The position numbers were made by a program, and so were the translations under genes. From positions 216,592 to 280,591 of the forward strand of contig CAJNOP010000230.1 of the NCBI GenBank assembly GCA_905250075.1: a DNA stretch of 64,000 nt. Direction: 5' to 3'. The stretch is from Rotaria sp. Silwood1. Its lineage: Eukaryota; Rotifera; Eurotatoria; Philodinida; Philodinidae. Each line of letters starts with the position of its first letter. Within the stretch, counting starts at the first letter, position 1. Positions 10,064 through 23,703 of this stretch are shown piece after piece. The notes beneath the pieces were generated by a model. The model worked only from the letters and a program-made list of their open reading frames with translations, did no database searches and was not told where the DNA came from.

Positions 10064-13000
10064 TTTTAGAATGGTGTAGTTATCAAAATGACGTTTGTAT
10101 TTTGCTTTCTCTATTTCTATAGTTTCAGTTCTTTCGGACCAATTGTGGAAAGAAACATAACTCAATTCAAGAGATCGTCCAAAAAATGTTGTCCTATATT
10201 ATACACTTGCTGAAGTTAGAGTCGGATTATTCGTTACAGATTGTTAGTCATTGTCCAGTCTAGTTTTTCTGAACGTTTCTAGTTTACCATCAGGAATTGT
10301 AACCGGCATCCTAAATGCTCAAAGTTTTGCATCTGTTGAAACATGGATTTAGTTTTCTCTATTTTCATGCCTCTTCTCAATCGTTTTTTTTTACGATTAT
10401 TTTGTCCATCTAAGATATTCTTATAATATTTATAATTCATACGCGGTTTTTGAAAGAATAAAAACCAATGAGGTCATTTTTTTCAACACTATCTAAAATC
10501 TATATAATTCTAGTGATTTTAAGAAAGCCGATAGATAATCCTTTCACTTTTCTTATTCTAAATTTAATAATTTTGAAGACGATTTTTATTAGTTCGAAAT
10601 AAAATACAAGATTAAGACCTCCAACTATTATTTTCGTTGGAAAAATGTAAAAATCATACGTCACAAGTTTTGGTAATTTAACGGTCTAAGAAATCTTTTT
10701 ACTCATTCTATTATGCTTGGAAATCGTTCTTTTATACAGACTGCATAAGAATCATTTTCTAAACTAAGCATGTGTCCAATAAGAAAAGCAAGAAAATTTT
10801 CTTATGAAGTGTAGACTGTAATGAAAACCAAAACTTTGAATCTCTTATTGTTTTATAGCTATTCAAAAAACTACTTAGGATCTCTAAACTTTGCTACGAT
10901 GTGAAGCATCTATCTAAATAGTTATATATTTCCCGAAAGATAATATATCTAATGTAATTAATCTTTTGTTTTGATCATAGAAACAATGAATATGCAAATA
11001 TTAGGAATCGTTAGGATCTAGATATGTTTATGGAAGGAAGAGATGTACCTTCATGCCTATACACCCTGCGGTGATGCACATTCTATGAAATACACCTTCC
11101 GTTTCTGCGAACGGATTTCTTTTAGCATAAAGACTCAAAGATTGTTTTAAAATAGACACAAAGGATCCTAAAAACACTCTTAGCGTGTATTTAACTGTGC
11201 CTTTTCGATAAACTTTCTTCATGGATAACCATAATTATTCAAGTTAGCTAGAAACTAAAAACGAAGTCCACAGTACACTTTATTTTGAAATAATTCCATT
11301 TAGACTATAAAAAAGCGTAGCATAATAAACTCTCTATAAAATTTTCAATAATCCGTTAAGGGTTTATTCTTCTTCGCTTTTTTTCGCGCACATCTATCGA
11401 GTCTTGACACAAGCAGCTGATTTAAATGTGATGGATTCATAAAAATTTTCATTTACTTTTTTCAACAGCATTCTGTTATTGTGAACTACACAAAGGTTTG
11501 AAACCTGGCTGATCTTTTTTTTGCCTTCAAACATTTTCTTTTTCTTTTTCGTGTTGTGAACGTTCGCTAAGTAAATTAAACATGTCAGGAACATAATAGA
11601 AGATTCCCTATAGACTGTAGAAAGTACGACAGTAAAAAAGACTCCAAGTCATCTAATCTATCGAGAACTTTAATCCTGAGGAGGATTTCGCTGATACCTT
11701 TCCACAAAAATATTCAGCATGAAATATGTTTGTCATGTATATGTTATCGTTTTCTGCTTGATTTAGTCGTAACACAAATACAAATGTTAAACAAAAAAGT
11801 TTTGAAATCTAACTCATTTTCTCATAATGGAGTGCACTAATATCCAGGTTATTGCAATGACTAAGTCATAGAATGGTCTGTGTATGCTCGAGCCATACAA
11901 ATAAATTAAATGTACTTACTCGGAGAAGACCAGTGAGCAGGCACCGACGACGAATCTGCAACAATAAGAAGGACAGATGTAATCAATTTGAACATGCTTA
12001 TTTTATTTGTTTGAAACGATTCAAATGGGAGACTGAACTACGTGTAAAAGTGACCGATAAACACAAACTGAGCACATTCCAGTTATAGTTCTGGAATGCA
12101 GATTATGGAACAATGAAAATTTTAAATATACATTGCTAGAGAAATATTGATCAGTGGTAACATTTTGACTGACGTGAGAAACACACACAGTAATAATGGG
12201 CAAGTCGATTATTCTTTGTTTTTTGGGAAATAGGGTTCTAAATCAATGTTAAAATATGTAAAAAGAAAAGTGATAGTCATATGAGAAAGGTCTTTTAACA
12301 CTATGATAAAGTACGATGAATATAGCGGGAGCCATCGATTACGATTCAACTGACCTCATTGTCTGGCTCACTTAATTACTCAATAAATTATACTGACTAG
12401 TTTTCGAAAAATATTGGGTAATTTAAAATTCTAATGTTGTACCTTTGAAGATTTATCTCGTTTTCCATTGTTTCTTCATGAAGTTGTCTAGTGTACTCAT
12501 TTAAAGAGTGTTTTTATTGCAAAAGAATTTCTGAGAACAAAAAGTACCTTTAAAATGCCAGCAAAACGTATTAATTCTTGATTGAAATGTAAAAAAACGA
12601 TTTCGACTTGAATAATTAGCCAAACATTGTTCCCTGACTCTTAATAGAAGCTGATCCAAATCTTATCAAGGTGTCATGACACTGTATCAGAACATGATCT
12701 GTTATTTGAAGGAATCTCAATTGTTATTGTTATTTAACGTTAACTTTTAAACACATTCGACTAGTTTCGTGATAGACTGCTGATTACTCAGAATGTGAAA
12801 CTAGTCTATAGGCTGTAATGCTAACTTTGCCATGAATATTCGATTGATTTCATTAGCCTCGAGCGACTTCAAATTAACAAACAATAACCAATTTATATTG
12901 AACCTCTACTCTAATGAAGTCGAATCGAATTGATTCACATCAGGATCTTCCGATTAGTTTCGAGTTCGAGACAGTCTTCAAAAAGCTTCATAACAGAAAA

Positions 13001-13087
13001 GTGATATGAGCTTGTACTACATGTTTTATGAGGTTGTGATGTTGTAGAAAGTAGAAACTAGAAAGAAAAATTCAAGAGCAAATGCCT
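10064..13087. other. Non-coding stretch
   Basis: Three kilobases of AT-rich sequence without a recognisable exon, repeat family or RNA gene. Short open frames here have no domain signature and poor splice context. Confidence 0.45.
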
Positions 13088-16000
13088 TCATTGTACACCT
13101 TGATTGAAATAAAAGTCTTCTATGAGACATGAATGAATCCAAGGCCGTTGTTGACCCAGGGAGGTTTGTAACATTTCTTTTCTAACTTGCTTCATCATAT
13201 CATCAAGTTCTAACTGTGGTGTTACCAAATGATTTAACAGCGCCGAAGTAAAGAAACTATTTCCACCTTCTTGACCAGCATAAGATACTGTGCCAGGATC
13301 AGATGAAAATATCAAAGCAAATTGTGATTCGTTTGGTATGTTAACATGTGATGTTAATGCGTTACCAAATGCTGCTTTGAGATATGGTTGTTTATTAATA
13401 GCTTTTGTTTTCCAAGTATCATTTTCTTCATCAAATCGGCAAGCGTCCAAAATAATAATATTTAAAAGATTATTTCCAGAACGCCTCAGATCCTTCAACA
13501 TGGTATCCAAACTTATACAATCGAATTCCGGATCGAGCAATGGTTCGATTGGCAGTAAATAGTTCCTACCCTGAAAGAAATAAGTAAGATTGTTAGGGCT
13601 TATCGAAAGGTGTGAAAGTGGGCGTGACTGTTCTCTTCAGTCATACCCATACCCTTTACTATTCATTAGCCATCTTTAACTACACCTTTTTGATGAGCAA
13701 AGTTCCCCGGGATGGTTTACAGATGCGAATAGCAATAGTCTTTCTAATTCATCGAAGGAATAGAGTCCTTTTGTACATATCTCTTCAATGGACTACTCTT
13801 CCTTCATGTGATCAATATCTTTGGTGGAAAAGAGACTATCATTTTCTGCTTATTCATTGGAAATAGAGAATTGAATCAGTAACAAAAAGTTTGTCACCAT
13901 TTTCATAGAACACAGTGCATACTAATCGAAATACTGTGCATGCGTGTTGTGTGCAGAATTCACTCATGGTGACACACATTTTTCTTAATGAAATGGTTCT
14001 GTTCTTTTTGTACAGTTAGCTCTAACTAATATTGGTAAATGTAGTGATATTTGCAGTCGATTTTCTATAATCAATAAAATTATTGACAAATTTTGGAAAA
14101 ATGAACTGCCTACCTACTGTGATCGAAAATTATTTTGCCCTTTTATGAAGAAAGCATGGCATCAATGCTAAATTTGAAGAAAACTCGAGAAATCCTATTT
14201 ACAAACGATAATCTATCGATAAATACTTCTCGAAATAACATTATTTGCTTGAAGTTTAGATTAAAAAGAATGATATATCTGGCTTCTCGATGTTTTTCTC
14301 ATCATGGTTCATGATTTGCCTTTTCTCAACAGTTCTTTGAAATTCTCTTTGAAACCATATGTTGGTATAGGCCACTCAAGAATTATATACGAATGAATCG
14401 TGTGATTATTATATCGTTGGCAGAAAAAAGAACGAAAGACTGCCATTACTCGTATTAGAAATATGAATTCAACATCCAAGAGATCATTAATGATAGCTTA
14501 AACAAATCATAATTTCCCAACAATTTACCTTAGATGAGCTGAGAACAGCAGCTGAATATATTAGTTATTTTTTTCTAATATCAGATAATTGGAATTACTT
14601 GCAAGGGTCACATTTCTGTCATTTGATGGGACTAAAAATTGCTTTATTGAGTGAATTGTACAAAAAATGGAAAAAATGAATTTCTACTCAAATAGATCTA
14701 TAAAACAGAATGTCGAAATTTGCATGTTATACCAACAGTGGCAATAATATTGACCCATCACAAGCGGGTTTTCATGATGTCGAAAAACTAATGGTAAAAT
14801 TAGATCAAAGTTCGAAGAACAAATCAAATGGTATATGTTATGTTTAGTTTCTATGCGGTTTTCAAACAAAGATTTGAATTTCAAAGTCAGGAATAGAGCT
14901 TCGTGAAATTTTATAACTAGATAGTATAGACTAGCAATCTCTTGATGATATTTGATCTTTGGGACAAGATAAATCCTCATTTTTGTAGCTTTAACTGTTG
15001 TCGATCAGAATGGAAGAAAAAGATAGAAAATACGCACTGAAATATGATGAGAAAATGGGAATACAATTTACCAATATATATACAAAGAATACTATAAAAA
15101 CTCTTTAGCTGAGCTCTGCTTGAAACTTTAATTTGAGTGAAACTGTTCTATATTAATTTTTAGACTTATTAACCATTGTGTGCCCATTGGCAGACTTTGA
15201 AGCTTTGCTATTGATTGTAATTTTTATTTTCTTTCGAACTAGTGACACATGCTTTTTCATATGGCTTTTGACTTCTCACAAGAACAACTCGAAGTATAAT
15301 TTTACAAGACAGATAATTTGGCTTAAGCCACTAGAAGAGCCGTGCTAATTTAGCACACAGATGCAACTCATTCAGGTCGTCCTCCAGTCACTATAATTGG
15401 CAAACCTATTCATGTTGTTTCAGCACTGATTGAAAATTATTCTCATGGAACATAGGTATGAATAGCAAACACATTAAGCATAATTTTGTCAAGAGTTATT
15501 TCATTTTATCCTCTCATTTTAGTCTTCTATAGAATATTGTGCTCAATTAGTTAGCTATTAGCTAATCGATGATTGAAAGTAATTCCATATTCGATTGCGT
15601 TGTGATTTACTGAGGGAATTCGAAAGGATTGATTTCATCTTATATACTGCATCATCACTAATGGTAGATCATATTTTTATAATAATGATAAAAATATAAT
15701 AGTATATCCTACAGTTGCGGTCATACAAAGTGATTCAAGAATAATGAACATTTATCGATACTAGAGAACGAAACTAAAAAAACATTTCTTACCTAGCAGA
15801 AAGTTTCAACAGTGTACAATGACGTAATAAAACTGTAGTATTGAAATACTCAGTTTTCCTACAGAAAATGTCGATTACCTACCATTTGTTCACAGAAAAT
15901 CTTATTGAATTATATCCAAAAATAATATACTGTTCAGATCTAAACTCATATGGCTTCTTTTTGCTAGAGTTGAGTTTGCTGGCGGCAATAGTGTTACATG

Positions 16001-17089
16001 CGCTAGGACAGGGCATTATCCGCCACATAAAACTCGATGAAAAAAAACACTTCTGTAATCTATTTTAAACAAATATACAAATGCATTGTTGCTCAGGAGT
16101 GGTATCTTGGAAAAATACGCTAGAATCAGAATTCGACTATTTGTCAAAAGAGTAATTGAAAAACCTTTTGTAGTATCATTTCTATACATAGAGATATATG
16201 GATAGTTAGGTAATTGCGGAACGCTTTATTTCGGGCTTGAAATTCAGATGTCAAGTCTAGAAAGATTTTTTACTTTACCACCGTATGATTTGCTCCTAGA
16301 AATCCAGTATTAGTCGTAGATGGCAATAAAATAATGATTGGAGAGAGTCGTAAAGGGTTAGCTGACAGATTTCCTTCGACATATCAACGTGAAAGTAAAA
16401 AATAAACTCCATGTAAATTGAGCTATTTTTCCAAGCAACACAAAACAGTATTGAAATTTCAGCTTCGAATGCAGAATGTTTTGCTCTATTCAAGTACCTT
16501 GAAACTTATCAACTAAGAAAAATAGCTGAAAATGCTGTCATCTTTTAAATCTAGTATTATTAGGAACTATGCTCACAAATGACAGAATTACTCTATTTTG
16601 GGTATATACTGTTGAGAATACCTCCGTCAAATTATATCAAAGTATGATTTCTCTACAATACTTATTCCAAGTAGTTAGTCAAACTCAACTGTTTGGATAC
16701 AACATGTATTGTAACATAACTAAATGACTGCTGCAGTTTTCAAGTAAGCATAAGAAATACTACATAATCCTTACGTATGCTTCCATACCATGTCCAGAAA
16801 AATATATTAAAATACAATCATTATCAGCAATTTTTGTACAAAAGTCTCTCATGGCAATATCCATGGCACGTTTATTCAAATTATGATATTTCGTGCATTG
16901 AAAACCTAGAGCATAACAAAAAAGAATTTTCAAAAACTTTGTCCTTCATTAAAATGTGACCCATAAAGACTCACCCAAGTTAGTTAATGCAGCTGCCATA
17001 TCCTCAGCATCCTTAACACAACTTTTTAATTTTGCTGTACCACTGTAGTCTTCATTTCCAAAGATCAAAGCTAATCGGCGTCGATTCAT
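13088..17089 (-). CDS. Caspase-like cysteine protease (peptidase family C14), three exons
   Basis: Three exons join in frame to give 242 residues: 16975-17089, 16775-16905 and 13088-13570. All junctions are GT..AG and the phases agree (1, then 0). Exon 1 gives the first caspase strand (LALIFGNEDYSG). Exon 2 carries the catalytic histidine in YFSGHG (H77). Exon 3 continues GRNYLLPIEP and carries the catalytic cysteine in ILDACR (C126), followed by a p10-like segment ending near PWIHSCLIEDFYF. The length fits a bare C14 domain without a CARD or death domain. The GHG and DACR context is closer to metacaspase/orthocaspase-type or paracaspase-like proteins than to classical metazoan caspases with QACXG, so cleavage after basic residues is possible; that is inference. 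Exons 1 and 2 are 69 bp apart, but the second intron is about 3.2 kb, which is long for this genome. Confidence 0.88.
13611..13660 (-). repeat. G-rich hairpin element inside the caspase intron
   Basis: Arms AAAGTGGGCGTGACTG and CAGTCATACCCATACCC flank a loop reading TTCTCTT, the family loop on the opposite strand. It lies 40 bp inside the intron's 3' end. Confidence 0.65.
15295..15690 (+). pseudogene. Mariner-type transposase relic in the caspase intron
   Basis: A broken frame reads HSGRPPVTIIGKPI..VSALIEN, like the linker after the first helix-turn-helix of mariner transposases. A second piece in another frame contains YCAQLVSY.LIDD and LRCDLLREFER, resembling the mariner stretch that precedes the TGDE catalytic block. 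Several stops and frameshifts separate the pieces. Orientation is opposite to the host gene. No terminal repeats could be matched. Confidence 0.45.
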
Positions 17090-20000
17090 ATTCAAGCTTC
17101 TCTCTTATTCTGAAGCACCAGTAAGAAAATTATATTCTAAAAAACCAAAAATAAACTGAAGCATTAGCTGCATCAAATAAATTCTCTTCAAGAGTGTAAT
17201 ATTGAATGCTGAGAACCTACTTTGCTAGCTATAATTAAACATCGAGAACTATTTAAGCTGCTATACTGTAAAAGAAAACATAGAATAGTAAATTTTTATC
17301 CTAAATATAATTTTTCATAAAACCATTGATGACATGAATGTTACAGTAGCATAGATTCTGGTTTTTTTCGCAAATAAACTGTTATACAATACAAATCAAT
17401 GATACTGGTTAGTACTGTATTGATTTGTTACAGTCGTCATATGATCAATACAGAAAGCATAAATCTATCAACTTCTAGTCTTCGAGAATAATCAATATGA
17501 GTGTACTTCTAAGTTTATCGCAATACATAATCGAGTGTTGAGAAGTTCTATAGATACAGTCGATGTGTACATCAGGCTTAATTTTGAGTTAAACAATGTT
17601 TGGAATAAAAATAATAGTGATGTTAGGAATTGGTTATTTCTCAGAAAGCAACTATTGTTTATTAGAGATTTTTGACTTAATGTATTTTGTATTAGTATAA
17701 TGAAGCTAAAGAAAATGTGTAAGATCCAGGTTTTAGCTCTAAGTGGGTTATACTGGCAAGTTTATGACAAAAAAAATCATAAATCTATTTGTTTCGATAA
17801 GATAAAGAATTACTAAGACCATCTTAGCTGATTATCCCACAGATACTGAAGAAACTTTGAGTTGAATCTATAGAGAAATTCATGTGTTGAATTCACTCAT
17901 AAAAAGAAAACTTGTTTTCGTGCTTTTTCAAGTCAAAATCATTCAAAATTTATCATCAGAGTTTTAGCAACGAAATAAATGTTACCTTATCTTGTCATAT
18001 CATTAGTATTACTAACAAACTATATATATATAGACTCATATTATAGAGCAAAATTTTTTTCCATGTTGTAAAAATAGAAAAACGTTGTTTTCAAATTCGA
18101 ATAATATATGCAATAATTATTCTCAACTAACCAGAAATACGATACGAATAAAGTAATTCTGTGTTTGCTTTGTAATCTATCTTCTAACCACGTAAAACCA
18201 ATCGTGTGAAACACTAGCACGGCGACACTTACATGTAAATTTTTTTTAATGAAGATGAAGTCGTAAGAACACGTACAAAGTGCATCTCGTATGTGAGAGT
18301 GAAATCGAAAATACATACACAAAGGAAGCAACACCTAGTAAACTTTGATCAATTCTCATAAGTCAAACTATACATTTGTAGAGTTTTCATATTTAATAGA
18401 CCAGAATATATCTAGCCAGATCTAACAGAGAAAACTTTCGTATGAAGAAATATAAAAACTTTGAATTATTTTCTGATTTATTTTCCTCATGAATTGAAAA
18501 GGTAACCAAGATGATAGAAATTAAAATTAATTACAAAGTTCTAAAGAATTATTAACTTAACAAGAAGAAAATAGCAAATACTACTGTTATACGAAAGTAT
18601 TCAACAGCTTCAAAGTTATCGTGATCATTCTTACAGAAAAATGCCAGACTGAAACCATCTGGTCTATATCTTACGTTTTTCTGTGCTATGTAATAAGAAA
18701 TATTTCAAGTTGATTTTGAGACGGTGCTGGAAGATGCGAAACATTTTATCTTTATCCTCACTAGCGTGAAAATTTTAATATTATTATTCTGATAGTTCAA
18801 CGATCATCTCTTGATTAACTTAACATGATGTATAATAGTGACCAAAAAGGAAATAAACTAATTTTGAAAGATATAGGCATTATCAATGAATTAAGAGACA
18901 TTTATTAATCGATCATTCAAAAGAAAAAGCAATCATTGTGAATAATTTTATATTTTTCTCAATGGTATCTAAAGTGCAGATCATATTGGCGCTTGTTAGA
19001 CTTCTTGCTATTTTCGGCATTATTCTAGAAATTTACTCACCACGACGAAATAATTGAAAATTGAATATATGAAAAAAAATTTGTGTTGAGGTACTGTTGA
19101 TTATGTTTGATATTATGTATGTAGTACTGTTTGCTAGTTTTCTCGAATGATTCTTTTTTGTTTTACCTTTGCAGCGAAGCCATTTTATTCGTTTCTTATC
19201 ACTCGTTATTTTGTATAGTTTTTTTTCTTTTTCCTTACTACATGCTCTATCACGAACAAGTCTACACAAAATGCTCACAGAATGCTGCATACCACGATAC
19301 ATGTGCACAAAATGACATGCTTCAGTAATTTACTCATAGTGAATCTTGCACACGCAATAAAAAAACACACATACCTGAAAAAATATCGAAAAGCAAAAGA
19401 AAGTAGAAAAAATAATAAATAGTTTCTTATTTTGAAATCCGTAACATGTTTTATTCATATATATATATAAACAAAAAGCCTCGAAACATAATTTGATAGT
19501 TATTCACATATGCAATTGATATCGAGTTATTACAATCTTACATACCTATCTTTATATACTTCGAACTGTTTATTCTTGAAAAAGATTTAGTTTGATGATA
19601 TTAAGGCACCAAAACGATCGAATACTTAATAAAAATAGAAAATAATTTAGTGTTTATAATAAATACACCTTTGCTTATAAATCAATACTTTCATGAACTC
19701 AAAAAAATATCTTTGTACAAAGTGAAGTGCTAGAGTTATAGTCAGTTATTCTATCATCTACCGTTATAATACACGCACATCCATATCGATATCCTTGTTG
19801 TTCAAGTTGTTACATAGGTTGTATTAGTTTGTGTTTATTACATTATTGAAAATTTCTTCTGATACAAAGTGAAATAAAACACATATGACTATTGTTCGAG
19901 TTAGCACAGAAAGAAATATTTCTGAATAAAAAAAACAAACACTCGTACAGTTATTTTACTCATTCACAAACCAAGATACTATATGGAACTAATACTGGAG

Positions 20001-22163
20001 ATACGCTCAATCAAATATTTCAATTTGATGAATTCTCAGCAAAACAAAACATTACAGTATTTTACGCAACGAATCTTTCAAGGTTTATATTATCGATATT
20101 TTGCTTTTATTGCATCGATGTGTGTATGTATTTTTCCTATTTCTGCCATATCAAGATATTTTGCTTCCTTATTTTGTGAACATTTTTGAACATACATCGA
20201 TTTATTTGAAAAAAGAAGGACACTAGTTCTAATGAAGAATTACTTTATCGTTCTCATTTCATACTAAGACTTGGGTCACTAACCACATGCTTTATATGAT
20301 GTAAACACAAACATTTGATACGTCTGATTCTCAACAAATGATTGAAGCCATTTATTGGAACAAAATAGTTTTTACATATATTGTAAAGGGTCACTCAGTC
20401 GATTCACTTACTCTTCTGATTGACCTATTTTTTCAAATTATGCCATTAACTAGCTGTTCTGAATTCAGTGCTGTGACTACAGCGATTTATTTATAATATA
20501 TCAAATTGATACGTTTTCTAATATTGAAAACAAGAATAATGAATTTCGTAGAAATTTTAGAAACTTCTCTTTTTTCTACAATTAACTAAGTCTAGGAAGT
20601 TGAAGAGTTTGCGAACGTTCTAAATTGAAAATTTAGTATGTGTTATCAAACTTCAAACAAACAAACAGCAACATTAACGTTATACTTGGTGACAAGTGTT
20701 TTTTTTTATAGATGTTGGTTTGTTTTTGAAATTTAGATAGCTCATACGCTAAATGTAAATTTTAAATAGATCAGTTCAGCTCATCCTTTATGAGAAGACG
20801 TCTCATATTTTCTAGAAATTACTACATTAATATAAGATTTTCTTTTTTTCGCTCATATATAATCTTAATATTTCGGTTTATTGCGGATACAAATCAGTTT
20901 AAAAATTTCTTTGATGATGCTATTTAACATGACAATAGTTTGTTTTTATATATAACTTAAAACTTTTCAAAAAATATATTCTCATCTTATTAAACAAATA
21001 TTTTAGGTATCATTTTTAGATTTAGTGTCTCTGAACGTCAATCAAAATATAACCGTCTTATTTTTTTTTCCGACTATTTTACTTACATCATATAGAAGCT
21101 ATTATTTATATTCGTTTTAACACAATAATGATATTCTACCATTGACCATTGTGTATAATGTAGAAGTAATTTTTTGTTGAAGTCGAGACTTTTTAGTGAA
21201 AAATTAGCTCAGATATAAAACGACAGACCTATCAAATATTACACTACACTCTCTTTTTTTTTGTTAATATGAAGTTCGGTTTCTGATGTAAAATGTAACT
21301 GAAATTGACTCAAATGACGATGTATCGTGTGTTTGCATCTAATGAAATTATGTTAAAATTGATTTCATATGAGTTCTTTCTATTAGGATTTTAATAATTT
21401 TATTCTTTAATTGAATGAATTCTGAAATAAATAAATTATTCTTTGTTTTTAATAAAATTGAGAAAATTTTAATGATATGATATTACACTCTTGATTATTT
21501 CACTTATTTGTTTCTCTAAATGAAGAATTTTTCCAAAAAAATTCAAAGAATAATCGAAACAAAAAATGTCAAAAATCATCTAGTTTATTTTAAAGTTATT
21601 CTCCTTGAAGGAACATAGCAGACAATGAAAAAAGATTTTGTGCATTGTTGGAATCATTAGAAAATTTCAAAATAGCTTAAAATGTTTGAAAAGCTTTTTT
21701 CGTTATTATTAAATCATTTCAAACAAATTTTTAGTGCAGAATAAACAATCAGTATGATTAAGAAAAAAAAATTATATTAAAGAAAAGAATTTTCAAGTCA
21801 CAACTGAAACAAATGGAAGACCAGCTTGTTGAACTTCTGTTCAAACTGAATTTGAAACCAATTTTTTAACTGGTAGTGAAAATAAACTTGACATTTCTTC
21901 TTTTAATATCGGTAAAATCTTTGTTTATCATATTTAATCAAAAAAAAAAACCAGAAAAAGAAAACAACGAACTCAAATATTTGCATTCAGAATACGTGCA
22001 AAACCATTAATGAGCGACGCGACTTTGCAAAATACAAAACATCTACGTCTCTGAATAATGAATTTTCATAGAACTAATTTTTATGTTACATATATGTTAA
22101 ATGTATATAAATAACCTGAAATAGTAAATTAGCGCTAGAAACCTTTGTTCAGACGAGTTATAG

Positions 22164-22216
22164 CTGTGGGTGTGAGTGTTAGTTGAGAGAAGACCTATTG
22201 ATATCCACACTCCATC
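22164..22216 (+). repeat. G-rich hairpin element
   Basis: G arm CTGTGGGTGTGAGTGT, loop GTTGAGAGAAGACC (close to the family consensus), C arm ATATCCACACTCCA. Confidence 0.7.
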
Positions 22217-22540
22217 CGAAAATTAATGGGAAATCACTGGTTTCTTGCAAAGTGGTATATTTTCTTTTGGCTAATTCGATCGTGGTTCAATTCCTTTTGT
22301 ATATCTTTACACGTCGTTTTTCATACTGGTTTCAAAATTGGGTTCAAAATTTTAAAAAGTGGACAAACAGCTAGTTTTGAACGAAAAACTAGGAAAAGCC
22401 GTTTCTCTTTCTGTATTCACTGGATTCTGACGTCAAAGAAGCTTCGAATTTGAATTCAAACAACACATTTGAAATTAGCGAGTATAACTACATTTGAGAA
22501 CCTATTTCATGTATTTTTTGAAAATACTCTTTTATTTTAA

Positions 22541-22594
22541 AGGGTGGGTATGTTGGTGTCAAGAGATAAACATTACTAAAACCCACATCCACAA
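22541..22594 (+). repeat. G-rich hairpin element
   Basis: G arm AGGGTGGGTATGTTGGTGTC, loop AAGAGATAAAC, C arm AACCCACATCCACA. Confidence 0.65.
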
Positions 22595-23415
22595 TGTCCC
22601 TTTTCTTCTGGGATACAGAAAAGAAAAAAGAGAAGGCAAAATAAATACCTGTTCCTCATTCTTCTATGAGCAGCGGTACAGAATGGTAAGCAGAAAGATA
22701 AACTGAATTGTACAGAGAAGAAAATAACTTAACTAATCAATCCAATAATGGCTGATAAGCTATTCTGCTTAGATTGGTCTTTCTTCAGATCATGCATTTA
22801 ATGAGTACGCAATTTGATCTCAGATTCTATGTCTGACAAAACACAATATGATTTGCGGAAGATCATCATTATTCATAGTAGTATGAATTATGACATTGTC
22901 GATAGCATTATTTTATCGTATTTACATGAAGGCATTGCATGAGAAAATGATATGCAAGTAAATGGTTGCACAACAGAAAAAAAATTGGCTATTCTTCCGA
23001 AAAATAAGTAATTCACTTTTGATCCTCCTGACTCAGCATGAAAACACAGTAGTTCACTTTGTTCTTACAAAGTTTCTCGCAAGTTCATAAATGCATCGCT
23101 GATAATTGCATGCATATTTTGATTAGCTTCATGTTGAATGAATATTTTAGACTCTTGAAGTTGAATAGTTAGTTGTTGCAAAATGAAGCAAAAACAAATT
23201 GAATATAGACACTCGACTGAACAATGATCATACGGTTGAGATAAAATTCAATAATAAAAGAAATTGAATACTATCTAAACTACGACAAGCATCATCTTGC
23301 AATGAATGTTTTTTCAATTTGAGTTTATTTATCGAAAAAAACACATTCATTATTATGTTTGATATATTAGCGTCTATCTATTATGGATACATAGCAGAAG
23401 AGCACTCATTATTTA

Positions 23416-23526
23416 TTACAAAATCCATGCCATGATTGTTGCTAAAGTCATGATCAAAAGCACACACGACCAGTTAATAAACAATGTTATACTTGCTATA
23501 AAATAGGCCATGAAATGTTGCCAAAT
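23416..23526 (-). CDS. Possible alternative last exon encoding a fourth membrane span
   Basis: After the acceptor TCTTTTAG (in the complementary reading), 36 codons read IWQHFMAYFIASITLF and a further hydrophobic run, then TAA. A donor GTACTTG inside the preceding exon (at 23727) would join it in phase 0, giving a 214-residue, four-span protein. The donor is weaker than the others in this gene, so this may be an isoform or the true ending. Confidence 0.45.
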   Translation of the reverse strand: MWQHFMAYFIASITLFINWSCVLLIMTLATIMAWIL

Positions 23527-23703
23527 CTAAAAGAAATTTAAATGATGACAGTATTCTTCACTGTTTAGCGGTTTAAAGAGTCAATAGTAAAAATCCCGAT
23601 CAGAAAGTACTGTGTTTCTAATATGGTTTTAATGGTTTTTCTCGAAGTGATGTGTCTATTCAAATTTCTATCAGATCTCTCTCATGAAAATATTTATACA
23701 CTC

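Larger units (their letters stand above)
17090..23415. other. Long gene-poor stretch
   Basis: About 6.3 kb of strongly AT-rich DNA with no recognisable exon. Open frames (for example around 19892-20179) are low-complexity and lack domain or splice support. Two hairpin elements occur near 22.2 and 22.5 kb. The function, if any, is not visible. Confidence 0.45.
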
